DNA from: an uncultured Erysipelotrichaceae bacterium
GTDB taxonomy: Bacteria > Bacillota_I > Bacilli_A > Erysipelotrichales > Erysipelotrichaceae
Assembly (NCBI GenBank): GCA_902782955.1
Contig: CACZPD010000073.1
Span: 1 to 26,883 of the forward strand
Direction: 5' to 3'
Length of the DNA: 26,883 nt
Shown here piece after piece: positions 6,379-15,300 of the stretch; position 1 is the first letter of the stretch, and every line of letters begins with the position of its first letter. Both the position numbers and the translations under genes were made by a program. The notes under the pieces are model-generated. The model was not told where the DNA came from and did no database searches. It saw only the letters and a program-made list of their open reading frames with translations.

Positions 6379-6642
6379 ATGCGGAAGAGGAGTACTTCTG
6401 AATGTGTCATCCAAGAGAGCGGGCAATTGATGGGAATCCCGTATGACAGGCAGAAAGGAAAAACACTTCCAAGTCCGACCCGAACAGCAAAGGCGCTAAG
6501 TAAGGAAGGCGTGATAGCGGCACGTTATCCCCGCATGGGTTTGCTGGAACCCTTTTTGAGAAGCAAGTCAGGTGGCACCACGGAGAGGCGGCCTTCGTCC
6601 TGAAATCACAGGATGATTGCCGTCACAACGGAGGTGCCATTT
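6379..6642 (+). promoter_or_regulatory. T-box leader, asparagine-specific, SD-sequestering type
   Basis: Stem I has GGAAG/CTTCC (6383-6387, 6466-6470), the AGTA S-turn at 6391-6394, an AG-rich bulge and an apical TTGATGGGAA loop. The specifier reads AAC (Asn) at 6462-6464, followed by A. Stem III is GGGTT/AACCC near 6538-6553. The T-box bulge TGGCACC at 6573-6579 is flanked by CAGG/CCTG (6569-6572, 6599-6602) and ACG/CGT helices. UGGC would pair with GCCA, the 3' end of tRNA-Asn. In the alternative fold TGGCACC pairs with GGTGCCA (6633-6639), which covers the asnB ribosome site. GGCGGC/GCCGTC and TCCTG/CAGGA complete the rod. Only TTTT follows, so translational control is favoured, though weak termination is possible. 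Confidence 0.88.
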
Positions 6643-6643
6643 T

Positions 6644-8227
6644 ATGTGTTCCATATTTACAGTACTGTCTCAGAATCTTTCGGAAGACGTTATCCGGAAA
6701 TGCTTTGATGAAACAATTTCACGCGGTCCCGATATGAGCCGGCTTATCAGTATCCCCGGAGGCTGGATGGGATTCCACAGGCTTGCCATTATGGGACTTG
6801 ATGAAAAAGGAATGCAGCCATTTGAGATGAACGGCGATTATGCAGTATGCAACGGGGAACTGTACGGTTTCCGGCCGATCCGGAAACGTCTCCTGGAGGA
6901 GTATCCCCTCATCAGCGGTTCCGACTGCGAGATCATTCTCCCATTATATTACGAATACGGTCTGGACCTCTTCAAGACGCTGGACGCCGAGTTTGCGATG
7001 ATCCTTTACGACCATAAAGAGGATATGGTGATCGCTGCGCGCGATCCGATCGGCATCCGGCCGCTGTATTACGGAACACTGGAAGATGGTTCCGTGGCTT
7101 TTGCGAGCGAACCGAAAAACCTGACGGACCTTTGTCAGAAAATATCCCCCTTCCCTCCCGGACATTACTGGACGCCGAAAGAAGGATTCGTACGGTATTA
7201 CGATCCTTCGGAAGTCGTGCAGTTCACGATGAAGGATGAAGACGCAGTCTGTGCAAAGCTCCGCCGTTTGCTGATCGACGGGGTGAAGAAACGACTTGAT
7301 GCGGATGCCCCGGTCGGCTTCCTGCTGTCCGGCGGTCTCGATTCCTCGCTGGTGTGCGCCATCGCGCAGAAGATGACGGATCATCCGATACGCACATTTG
7401 CCATCGGAATGGATGTTGATGCGATCGACCTCAAATATGCAAAGAAAGTCGCATGCTATATCGGCAGCGAACACACCGAAGTCATCATTTCAAAACAGGA
7501 TGTCATCGATTCTATTGAGGACGTGGTACACCTGCTCGGAACATGGGACATCACCACCGTCCGTGCTTCCGTAGGCATGTATCTTGTCTGCAAATACATC
7601 CATGAACATACCGATATCCGGGTCCTGCTTACCGGTGAGATCTCGGATGAGCTGTTCGGGTACAAATATACCGACTTCGCGCCGAATGCGGAGGAGTTTC
7701 AGAAAGAAGCGGAGAAGCGCATACGCGAACTCCACATGTATGATGTGCTGCGGGCTGACCGATGCATCTCCGTCAACTCGCTTGAAGCAAGAGTCCCCTT
7801 CGGCGATCTGAAGTTTGTACGTTATGCCATGAGTATCGATCCGGTACTCAAAATGAACCGTCACAATATGGGCAAATACCTGCTTCGAAAGGCATTCGCG
7901 GAAGATCACATACTGCCGGATGAGATCCTCTGGCGGCAGAAAGCAGCCTTCTCTGATGCGGTCGGCCATTCCATGGTCGATGACATAAGAGCATACGCGG
8001 AAGAAACATACACAGATGCAGAATTCGAGGCGAAACGCAGGCAGTATGCCTACTGCCCGCCGTTTACAAAAGAAAGTCTCCTGTACCGTGAACTGTTTGA
8101 AAAATATTATCCGGGAAATGCGGAGATGATCGCGGATTTCTGGATGCCTAACAGGAACTGGGAAGGATGCGCGGTGAATGATCCGTCCGCGCGTGTACTG
8201 TCCAACTACGGAGAAAGCGGGGTGTAA
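6644..8227 (+). CDS. asnB: Asparagine synthetase (glutamine-hydrolysing)
   Basis: A 527-residue AsnB that converts aspartate, ATP and glutamine to asparagine. The start must be ATG 6644 (MCSIFTVLSQ) because the class II glutaminase needs Cys2 as its N-terminal nucleophile after Met removal. GGAGGTG at 6630-6636 precedes it. An upstream ATG at 6617 would bury the Cys. The glutaminase domain covers roughly 2-190, with GFHRLAIMG and CNGELYG. The ATP-pyrophosphatase domain follows, with the PP-loop LLSGGLDSSL near 230 and LLTGEISDELFGYKY and SLEARVPFGD further on. Length is slightly under the E. coli enzyme (about 554). First gene of asnB-dapF-dapL (gaps of 3 bp, then overlap), controlled by the T-box immediately upstream. 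Confidence 0.96.
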   Translation: MCSIFTVLSQNLSEDVIRKCFDETISRGPDMSRLISIPGGWMGFHRLAIMGLDEKGMQPFEMNGDYAVCNGELYGFRPIRKRLLEEYPLISGSDCEIILPLYYEYGLDLFKTLDAEFAMILYDHKEDMVIAARDPIGIRPLYYGTLEDGSVAFASEPKNLTDLCQKISPFPPGHYWTPKEGFVRYYDPSEVVQFTMKDEDAVCAKLRRLLIDGVKKRLDADAPVGFLLSGGLDSSLVCAIAQKMTDHPIRTFAIGMDVDAIDLKYAKKVACYIGSEHTEVIISKQDVIDSIEDVVHLLGTWDITTVRASVGMYLVCKYIHEHTDIRVLLTGEISDELFGYKYTDFAPNAEEFQKEAEKRIRELHMYDVLRADRCISVNSLEARVPFGDLKFVRYAMSIDPVLKMNRHNMGKYLLRKAFAEDHILPDEILWRQKAAFSDAVGHSMVDDIRAYAEETYTDAEFEAKRRQYAYCPPFTKESLLYRELFEKYYPGNAEMIADFWMPNRNWEGCAVNDPSARVLSNYGESGV

Positions 8228-8230
8228 ATC

Positions 8231-9034
8231 ATGCATATCACAAAAATGCAGGGAATCGGGAACGATTATCTTTACTTCTTCGGTGAACTGCCGGCAGATG
8301 TTGAAAAACTGGCAGTAAGACTGTCTGACCGCCACTTCGGAATCGGATCCGACGGTCTCATCTATATCTCTGAATCAGAGACTGCTGATTTCCGCATGCG
8401 AATCTTCAATGCTGACGGAAGCGAAGCCAGGATGTGCGGCAACGGCATCCGGTGCGTCGGAAAGTATGTATATGAAAAAGGCTTTACCGATAAAACGGAA
8501 CTGCGGATCGAAACACTGTCCGGCATACGTGAGCTGCGCCTTCACTGTGAAGGCAGCCGTGTGACTTCAGTCTCTGTGAACATGGGAACCGTGATCGTCT
8601 CAGAACCGGAGAAAATTGAACTGGACGGCACTGTATTATCCCTGATCCCGGTATCGACCGGCAATCCCCATGCGGTGATGTTTGTTGCGGAAGCAGGTCT
8701 CTGCCTCCCGGAACAGATCGGCTCCAGAATCGAGCATCATCCCCTCTTTCCGGGCGGTGTCAACGCGGAATTCGTGCAGGTCAAAGCAGAAAACCGGATC
8801 CGCATGCGGGTCTGGGAACGCGGCAGCGGTGTCACGATGGCCTGCGGGACCGGCGCCTGTGCCAGTGCAGCGGCCGCAGTGAATGCCGGATTCTGCGTGT
8901 ATGCACAGCCTGTCATTGTTGAACTGGACGGAGGAGAACTGGAAATCACAGTCTATGAAGACGGAACCGTATGGATGAAGGGACCTGCGGAATTTGTCTT
9001 TGAAGCGGAAATCACCATGGAAGGAGCTGAATGA
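8231..9034 (+). CDS. dapF: Diaminopimelate epimerase
   Basis: A 267-residue cytosolic, cofactor-independent epimerase converting LL- to meso-diaminopimelate for lysine and peptidoglycan. Both catalytic cysteines are visible: MCGNGIRC in the N-terminal half and ACGTGACAS in the C-terminal half, the classic two-base pair. The start MHITKMQGIGNDYLYF carries the family's N-terminal GxGND motif. It begins 3 bp after asnB's stop, and its own stop overlaps the dapL start, so it is co-transcribed under the asparagine T-box. Length is normal for the family. Confidence 0.96.
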   Translation: MHITKMQGIGNDYLYFFGELPADVEKLAVRLSDRHFGIGSDGLIYISESETADFRMRIFNADGSEARMCGNGIRCVGKYVYEKGFTDKTELRIETLSGIRELRLHCEGSRVTSVSVNMGTVIVSEPEKIELDGTVLSLIPVSTGNPHAVMFVAEAGLCLPEQIGSRIEHHPLFPGGVNAEFVQVKAENRIRMRVWERGSGVTMACGTGACASAAAAVNAGFCVYAQPVIVELDGGELEITVYEDGTVWMKGPAEFVFEAEITMEGAE

Positions 9035-10218
9035 TGCCGGCAGTAAATCTCAATTACGGAAAGCTGAAGAATTCATATCTCTTCGCAAATATCGCAGAGC
9101 GTGTGAACGCATATTCTGCGCTTCACCCGGAGCAACATTTGCTGCGTCTCGGCATCGGGGATGTGACACAGCCTCTGACCCCTTCCGTGATCGCCGCACT
9201 TCATGAGGCGGTCGATATGCAGAGCAGGTCCGATACCTTTCACGGATATATGTCCGAGTGCGGATACGCTCCGTTAAGAAGCGCGATTGCAGGATATTAC
9301 AGACAGCGCAATGTCATTCTGAAGGACAGCGAAGTATTTGTTTCCAGCGGTGCCAGCGATGAGCTCGGCGATATCCTGCACCTCTTTGAACGCAGTCTGG
9401 AAGTGATCCTCATGGAACCGGCCTATCCTGCTTACGCTGATGCCAATGTGATGGACGGAAGAATGATCCATTATATGGATGCCTCGGACGCAAACGGCTT
9501 CACGCCCCCGCCGCCGCAGGAGTCCTTTCAGGCACTGATCTACATCTGCTCGCCGAACAATCCAACCGGAGCGGTTTTTACAAGAGACCTTCTGAAACAA
9601 TGGGTGGACTATGCGAATCAGACCGGATCCGTCATTCTGTTTGACGCAGCATACGAGGCATTTATTAGCGAAGCGGATATCCCCCGCAGCATCTATGAGA
9701 TCAAAGGTGCAAAGACCTGCGCGATCGAGATAAGTTCTCTTTCCAAGACTGCCGGGTTCACCGGCACCAGATGCGGCTATACGGTAATTCCCGAAGAACT
9801 GGTGCGCGATGACATGAACCTGAATGCGATGTGGGTGCGCAACCGCACAACAAGGACCAACGGTGTGTCCTTCATCGTGCAGCACGGCGCGCTTGCGGTA
9901 TTCAGCGACCGGGGACAGAAAGAAGTTCAGGAGCTGCTTTCCGTTTACCGCATGAATGCAAAGAACTTCATGAAGGCACTCGATGAAGCCGGTCTGAAGT
10001 ATTTCGGCGGAAGGAATTCTCCGTACATATGGATAAAATGTCCGGACGGGATGAGCGGCTGGGAGACATTTGACCGTCTGCTTGAACAGGCACAGATCAT
10101 CGGTACACCGGGCGAAGGCTTTGGAAAGTGCGGCGCAGGCTGGTTCCGCTTTTCGATGTTTGCCGATCAGAAGGACATCGAAAAAGCAGGCAGCCGTATT
10201 GGTGCTGTCTTAAAATGA
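9031..10218 (+). CDS. dapL: LL-diaminopimelate aminotransferase
   Basis: A 395-residue fold-type I PLP aminotransferase that makes LL-diaminopimelate directly from tetrahydrodipicolinate and glutamate, bypassing the succinylase and acetylase routes. Visible motifs are LRLGIGDVTQPL near the N-terminus, SPNNPTGAV, and the PLP-lysine motif SSLSKTAGFTGTRCGYTV, characteristic of DapL. NRTTRTNGVSF follows. The start overlaps the dapF stop (ATGATG at 9031 and 9034 are both possible). Together DapL and DapF complete the last steps to meso-DAP, and the glutamate donor links them to the GlnA/GltBD cycle encoded next. No terminator is seen after the stop. The next 150 bp are the glnA regulatory region. 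Confidence 0.93.
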   Translation: MMPAVNLNYGKLKNSYLFANIAERVNAYSALHPEQHLLRLGIGDVTQPLTPSVIAALHEAVDMQSRSDTFHGYMSECGYAPLRSAIAGYYRQRNVILKDSEVFVSSGASDELGDILHLFERSLEVILMEPAYPAYADANVMDGRMIHYMDASDANGFTPPPPQESFQALIYICSPNNPTGAVFTRDLLKQWVDYANQTGSVILFDAAYEAFISEADIPRSIYEIKGAKTCAIEISSLSKTAGFTGTRCGYTVIPEELVRDDMNLNAMWVRNRTTRTNGVSFIVQHGALAVFSDRGQKEVQELLSVYRMNAKNFMKALDEAGLKYFGGRNSPYIWIKCPDGMSGWETFDRLLEQAQIIGTPGEGFGKCGAGWFRFSMFADQKDIEKAGSRIGAVLK

Positions 10219-10222
10219 AATA

Positions 10223-10265
10223 ATTTTCATCTTCATGAAATTTTTTATCAAATTATTTCAGAAAA
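10223..10265. promoter_or_regulatory. Palindromic operator candidate upstream of glnA
   Basis: ATTTTCAT (10223-10230), four bases, ATGAAATT (10235-10242), then TTTC-A-GAAAA at 10256-10265. The order and motifs parallel 6270-6311 before asnB/amt. The main palindrome is centred about 37 bp upstream of the -35 box. Confidence 0.5.
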
Positions 10266-10269
10266 CTTA

Positions 10270-10298
10270 TTGACAGTTTTCAATTACACCATTAACAT
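10270..10298 (+). promoter_or_regulatory. glnA: glnA promoter
   Basis: TTGACA (10270-10275), a 17-nt spacer and TAACAT (10293-10298). The start is predicted near 10305, immediately before the leader hairpin. Confidence 0.7.
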
Positions 10299-10308
10299 AG
10301 AGTCTGTT

Positions 10309-10355
10309 AGAGCAAAGGTGCCCGAACAGCCGGGTTTCCTTTGCTCTTTTGTTTT
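10309..10355 (+). promoter_or_regulatory. glnA leader terminator/attenuator
   Basis: AGAGCAAAGG (10309-10318) and CCTTTGCTCT (10338-10347) form a perfect 10-bp stem. Inside it is CCCG/CGGG with the hexaloop AACAGC (10325-10330). TTTTGTTTT follows, then the glnA ribosome site. A strong intrinsic terminator between promoter and gene implies regulated read-through. Its location upstream of a glnA-ANTAR gene pair fits antitermination as described for NitR of Clostridium saccharobutylicum. The hexaloop has A at position 1, but G at 5 rather than 4, so it is not a canonical ANTAR target. Confidence 0.75.
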
Positions 10356-10376
10356 ATTTCAGGAGGAAAGAACGAT

Positions 10377-11705
10377 ATGAGTTACACAAAAGAAGACATC
10401 ATCAAACTGGTGGAAGAAGGCGATGTGGAATTTATCCGCATGCAGTTCACGGACATTTTCGGACGTCTGAAAAACGTGGCGATCACCGCCTCACAGATCG
10501 AAAAGGCAGTTAACAACGAAATCATGATCGACGGAAGCTCCATTGAAGGATTTGTACGTATCAATGAGTCAGACATGTATCTCTATCCGGATCTTGACTC
10601 CTATGCAGTACTTCCCTGGCGCCCCCAGCAGGCAAGGGTTGCCCGGCTGATCTGCGATGTGTATCTGCCGGACGGTACGCCGTTTGCCGGCGATCCGCGC
10701 AGCACCCTGAAAAAAGTGCTCGCGAAGGCGGCGGAGAAAGGCTATTCCTTCAACGTTGGACCGGAATGCGAATTCTTCCTGTTCGAGACCGATGAGAACG
10801 GACAGCCCACCACAAAGACAAGTGATGACGCCGGCTACTTTGACCTTGACCCACTGGATCACGGCGGATCAACGCGGCGTGAGATCTGCTTGATGCTGGA
10901 GCGAATGGGCTATGAAGTTGAGGCGAGCCATCACGAAGTGGCACGCGGCCAGCATGAGATCGATTTCAAATACAGCGAAGCACTGCGTACGGCGGATAAT
11001 ATCATGACCTTCAAACTTGCGGTAAAGACCGTCGCGCAGAAGAACGGTCTGCACGCAACCTTCATGCCAAAGCCGATCTTCGGCATCAATGGCAGCGGAA
11101 TGCATACAAATATGTCCCTGTTCAAGGATGGGGAAAACATCTTTGCGGATCCCTCCGATGTACATGGGCTTTCCAAGGAGGCTTATTCCTTCATCGCCGG
11201 CATTCTGACGCATATAAAGTCCATGACGGCGATTACCAACCCGCTGGTCAACAGTTACAAGCGTCTTGTGCCGGGTTATGAAGCACCCTGTTATATCTCC
11301 TGGTCAGCATCCAACCGCTCGGCTCTGATCCGCATCCCCGCAGCGCGCGGTCAGGCGACCCGCGTGGAACTGCGCTGTCCGGATCCTTCATGCAACCCGT
11401 ACCTTGAACTTGCGGTATGCCTTGCGGCAGGTCTTGACGGTATTGAAAAAGGACTTGTTCCACCGGCGGAAGTACTCGACAACATCTTTGAAATGAGTGC
11501 AGAGGAGCGCAAGGCACAAGATATAGAAAGCCTCCCGGGAACCCTGAAAGAAGCAGTGGATCTCATGAAGGAAGATGAAGTGATCTGCGATACGCTCGGA
11601 GAACACATCATCACACAGTACTGTGCCGGCAAGTATGCAGAATGGGATGCATACCGCACCACCGTATCGGAATGGGAAATCAGAGAATATCTCATGATGT
11701 ACTGA
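10377..11705 (+). CDS. glnA: Glutamine synthetase, type I (GSI-alpha)
   Basis: A 442-residue glutamine synthetase condensing ammonium and glutamate with ATP. The start at 10377 ([15 protein letters not shown]) follows AGGAGG. A longer frame from 10341 begins inside the leader terminator. The beta-Grasp N-domain carries DIFGRLKN. Catalytic motifs [45 protein letters not shown] and the ATP motif IRIPAARG are intact. The length and lack of the ~25-residue insertion point to the GSI-alpha class of Bacillota, normally feedback-inhibited and not adenylylated. The ANTAR gene starts one base after its stop, then gltB and gltD. Transcription should be gated by the hairpin at 10309-10355. Confidence 0.97.
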   Translation: MSYTKEDIIKLVEEGDVEFIRMQFTDIFGRLKNVAITASQIEKAVNNEIMIDGSSIEGFVRINESDMYLYPDLDSYAVLPWRPQQARVARLICDVYLPDGTPFAGDPRSTLKKVLAKAAEKGYSFNVGPECEFFLFETDENGQPTTKTSDDAGYFDLDPLDHGGSTRREICLMLERMGYEVEASHHEVARGQHEIDFKYSEALRTADNIMTFKLAVKTVAQKNGLHATFMPKPIFGINGSGMHTNMSLFKDGENIFADPSDVHGLSKEAYSFIAGILTHIKSMTAITNPLVNSYKRLVPGYEAPCYISWSASNRSALIRIPAARGQATRVELRCPDPSCNPYLELAVCLAAGLDGIEKGLVPPAEVLDNIFEMSAEERKAQDIESLPGTLKEAVDLMKEDEVICDTLGEHIITQYCAGKYAEWDAYRTTVSEWEIREYLMMY

Positions 11706-11706
11706 T

Positions 11707-12234
11707 ATGGCTAAATTTGTTGTAGCGTTCCGCGACCGTCTGACAGCTGATTCGGTCGTTTCGATGCTGCGGGAATGCGGATATGAAGTGGTTCGTATCT
11801 GCACATCCGGCAATGAGATCAAACGGGCTTTCGGGATGATTCAGGACGGCATTCTGATCTGCGGACCACGGTTCAAAGACCGCACACTGGATCAGATTAC
11901 GAAGGACTTGAACGAACACGTGGAGATCCTGTGCATTGCCAAGCCGGAACCGGGTGCTTCAGCGATCTCTTCACGGATATTCCGGCTGACACCGCCGGTC
12001 AAAAAATCCGTGCTTGCCGCATGGGCGGACATGCTTATTCAGCTTCATTACCAGAAGCTGCCCCACCGCGAGGACACGGATCAAGAGCGGATCAACGAAG
12101 CAAAGAAAAAAGTGATGAAGGAACGGAACCTCACGGAGGCAGAAGCACACCGGCATCTGCAGAAGCTGAGTATGAAACTCGGCATCCCGATGCCGCAGGT
12201 AGCGGATATGATCCTTAATCGCGGAACAGAATAA
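11707..12234 (+). CDS. NitR-like ANTAR-domain antiterminator
   Basis: A 175-residue protein with an N-terminal receiver-like fold (about 1-105), a short linker, and a C-terminal ANTAR domain (about 115-172: INEAKKKVMKERNLTEAEAHRHLQK and onwards). ANTAR is a three-helix RNA-binding domain that suppresses terminators. At the end of the third strand, where a true receiver has the phosphorylated Asp, the sequence reads ILICGPR. It is therefore a pseudo-receiver, probably not controlled by a kinase. Gene order glnA-ANTAR-gltBD is that known for nitR in clostridia. It starts 1 bp after glnA, with only a weak ribosome site, so it is probably translationally coupled. Inferred targets: the glnA and amt leader hairpins. 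What signal it senses is not visible. Confidence 0.88.
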   Translation: MAKFVVAFRDRLTADSVVSMLRECGYEVVRICTSGNEIKRAFGMIQDGILICGPRFKDRTLDQITKDLNEHVEILCIAKPEPGASAISSRIFRLTPPVKKSVLAAWADMLIQLHYQKLPHREDTDQERINEAKKKVMKERNLTEAEAHRHLQKLSMKLGIPMPQVADMILNRGTE

Positions 12235-12240
12235 TGGAAC

Positions 12241-12278
12241 GGAGATCCGGGGCTTGTATCATATGGTCTCGGATTTCC
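12241..12278 (+). other. Hairpin between ANTAR gene and gltB
   Basis: GGAGATCCG (12241-12249) and CGGATTTCC (12270-12278) can form 9 pairs including one G-U, with a 20-nt loop and no U tract. The gltB ribosome site lies 17 nt downstream, unpaired. It may be a processing or stability element. Confidence 0.35.
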
Positions 12279-12305
12279 GGCGCTGCACAGAACGGGAGGA
12301 AGAAT

Positions 12306-15300
12306 ATGAGAAACCGGAATGAAATCATGGAGCATGATGCCTGCGGGATCGGCGCTGTCGTCAATATTGACGGACGGAAAACACACAGCGCCGTGGATGA
12401 TGCCCTGTGCATCGTGGAACATCTCGGCCACCGGGCCGGCAAGGACGCCAGCGGCGAAGTCGGCGACGGTGTCGGGATACTGCTGCAGATATCACACCGG
12501 TTTTTCAGCCGTGTGATGAGGGAAGCCGGCATGGAGACGCCGGACGAAAAAGATTATGCAGTCGGAATGTTCTTTTTCCTGAAAGACAACGTGAGCCGTA
12601 TTATTTCCGAACGGATGTTCGAAGTGATCGCGGAGAAGTACGGCATGAAAGTGCTCGGCTGGCGCAATGTTCCGGTAAGAAAGGAACTGCTCGGCGCAAA
12701 AGCCCTCTCCAGCATGCCGTGTATCCGTCAGGTATTTGTGAAACGCCCTGAGGACACGGAACCGGGATTATCGTTTGACCGGCTTCTTTATATCGCACGC
12801 AGGGAATTTGAACAGGGCAACGACAGTACCTATATCGTTTCCCTCTCCTCACGCACGATCGTATACAAAGGCATGTTCCTGGTCGATCAGCTGCGGGCAT
12901 TCTATACAGACCTGCAGGATGACTCCTATGAGACAGCGATTGCAATCGTTCACTCCCGCTTTTCCACAAATACGAATCCAAGCTGGATGCGTGCGCACCC
13001 TTACCGCATGATCGCCCATAACGGTGAAATCAATACGATCGCAGGAAACCGCGACCGCATGCTGGCACGGGAAGAGACCATGCATACGGACTTCATGGAA
13101 CCGTATTTCGACAGGATCTGTCCAGTCATCAGCGATGCCGGCTCCGACTCCGCGATGGTGGACAACACATTGGAATTCATGTATATGAGCGGTATCGATC
13201 TTCCGCTTGCCTTAATGATCATGATTCCCGAACCGTGGAAAAACAATAATTCCATCTCGCAGGAAAAGCGGGATTTTTACCATTACTATGCCACCATGAT
13301 GGAGCCCTGGGACGGCCCTGCAGCCATCATCTTTACCGACGGCGAACGGGTCGGTGCGTGTCTTGACCGAAACGGTCTGCGGCCGGCACGCTATTACATC
13401 ATGGATGATCAGCGTTTGATTCTATCTTCCGAAGTCGGTGTGCTTCCGTTTGATGAGTCCCGCATCATACGGAAGTCCCGCCTCATGCCCGGAAAGATCC
13501 TCCTTGCGGATACTGTTAAGAAACGCATCGTGGAGGACGAGGAATGCAAGAACAGTTATATTCAGGCGCATCCATACGGTGAGTGGCTGAGCCTTCATCT
13601 GCGCCGGCTCTCGGACCTTCCGATCCCGAACCATAAGCTGCCCAACCACAGCCAGGAAATGCGGGACAAACTGTACAAGGTATTCGGATATTCGTATGAG
13701 GATGTGCGTGATGTGCTGTATCACATGGCGGAAAACGGTATTGAACCGACAGCCTCGATGGGCCATGACACTCCCCTTACGATGTACTCCGGTCATCATG
13801 AGAAATTGTTTGATTATTTTTATCAGCGCTTTGCACAGGTCACCAATCCCCCGATCGATTCGATCCGCGAGAAGGTGGTCACCGATACCACGATTTACCT
13901 CGGATCACAGGGAAATCTGCTGGAGGAAAAGAGTTCCAACTGCACCGTTTTGGAAATCACCAACCCGATCCTGACCGGCACAGACATGATGAAGATCAAG
14001 GCACTGAATAAACCGCATCTTAAATGTGCGGTCATAAGTATGCTGTATTATCCGAATACCTCTTTGAAAAAGGCAGTTGAACAGCTGTGCTTCAGCTGTG
14101 ACAGAGCCTATACCGCCGGTGCCAATATCCTGGTTTTAAGCGACCGGGGCGTGGATGAAAACCATCTTCCGGTTCCAAGTCTGCTCGCGGTGTCTGCCGT
14201 TCACCAGCACATGGTGCGGACCAAGAAATGTACGCAGCTGTCGCTGATCGTTGAAAGCGGAGATCCTTTCACGGTCCATCACTGCGCCGCACTGCTCGGC
14301 TTCGGCGCAAAAGCGATATATCCCTACCTTGCACAGGAATGCATCGTTGAAATGATCGACCTCGGTATTCTTGATAAGGATTATCACACCGCGATCGATG
14401 ACTACAACAAAGCCGTCCGGGATGGTATCACAAAAATTGCCGCAAAGATGGGAATCTCGACCATCCAGTCTTATCAGTCCGCAAGGATCTTTGAAGCGCT
14501 CGGTCTTTCGGATGAAGTGATCGACACTTACTTTGCGGGAACTGTCTCCGGAGGCGGAAGCGTAAAGCTTTTCGATATCGAACAGGATCTTTTATACCGA
14601 CATACCCACGCGTTTGATCCGCTCGGTCTGCAGGTGGATACGACACTCGACAGCCTCGGAAGACATGGCCTGCGCAGCGGCAATGCCGCTGAAGAACATC
14701 TGTATTCCCCGGAGGTCATCCTTGCCCTGCAGAAAGCCGCCCGCAGCGGAGATTATGAAGACTTCCGGTATTACACCGAGCTTCTGGAAGCTAAAAATCC
14801 CCATCATCTGCGGGATGCCGTAAAGTTTGCAGACAACTGCACTCCCATACCGCTGGAGGAAGTTGAGCCGGCAGAAGAAATTGTCAGGCGATTCAATACC
14901 GGTGCAATGTCCTACGGCTCATTATCCAAGGAAGCTCACGAAACCATGGCGGAAGCGATGAACCGGCTCGGTGCACGGTCCAATACCGGTGAAGGCGGAG
15001 AAGACCCGGCCCGTTTCGGAACGATCCGCAACTCCCTGGTAAAGCAGATTGCCTCCGGACGTTTCGGGGTAACCGCAGAATACATCAGCAGTGCGGGTGA
15101 ACTGCAGATCAAAATGGCACAGGGCGCAAAGCCGGGTGAAGGCGGACACCTGCCCGGAAACAAAGTATATCCGTGGGTCGCGAAAACACGGTGTTCCACA
15201 CCGGGTGTTTCGCTGATCTCTCCGCCTCCCCACCATGACATTTACTCGATCGAAGATCTCGCACAACTGATCTACGATCTGAAAAACGCGAACCGCCATG

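Noticed and set aside
6459..6463. Reading the T-box specifier as AAA (Lys), which would suit dapF/dapL
   Set aside because: AAC is the codon followed by the conserved A next to the lower stem. The TGGC bulge calls for a G discriminator (tRNA-Asn), while tRNA-Lys here has A. The first gene is asnB.
6479..6488. CCCGAACAGC in the asnB T-box, identical to the glnA leader hairpin at 10321-10330
   Set aside because: A 10-base match in different structural contexts without the flanking stem is probably coincidence.
7490..8335. 281-codon minus-strand frame opposite asnB/dapF
   Set aside because: It lies wholly over two well-supported genes, has no ribosome site or recognisable family, and its codon use mirrors the real genes.
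10309..10355. Canonical ANTAR two-hairpin target in the glnA leader
   Set aside because: Only one hairpin lies between the predicted start and the gene, and its hexaloop AACAGC lacks G at position 4. It is kept as an attenuator, not as the classic motif.
12234..12305. Upstream ATG at 12234 as gltB start
   Set aside because: It begins at the previous gene's stop with no ribosome site and would add a non-homologous extension before the propeptide. ATG 12306 has GGGAGG.
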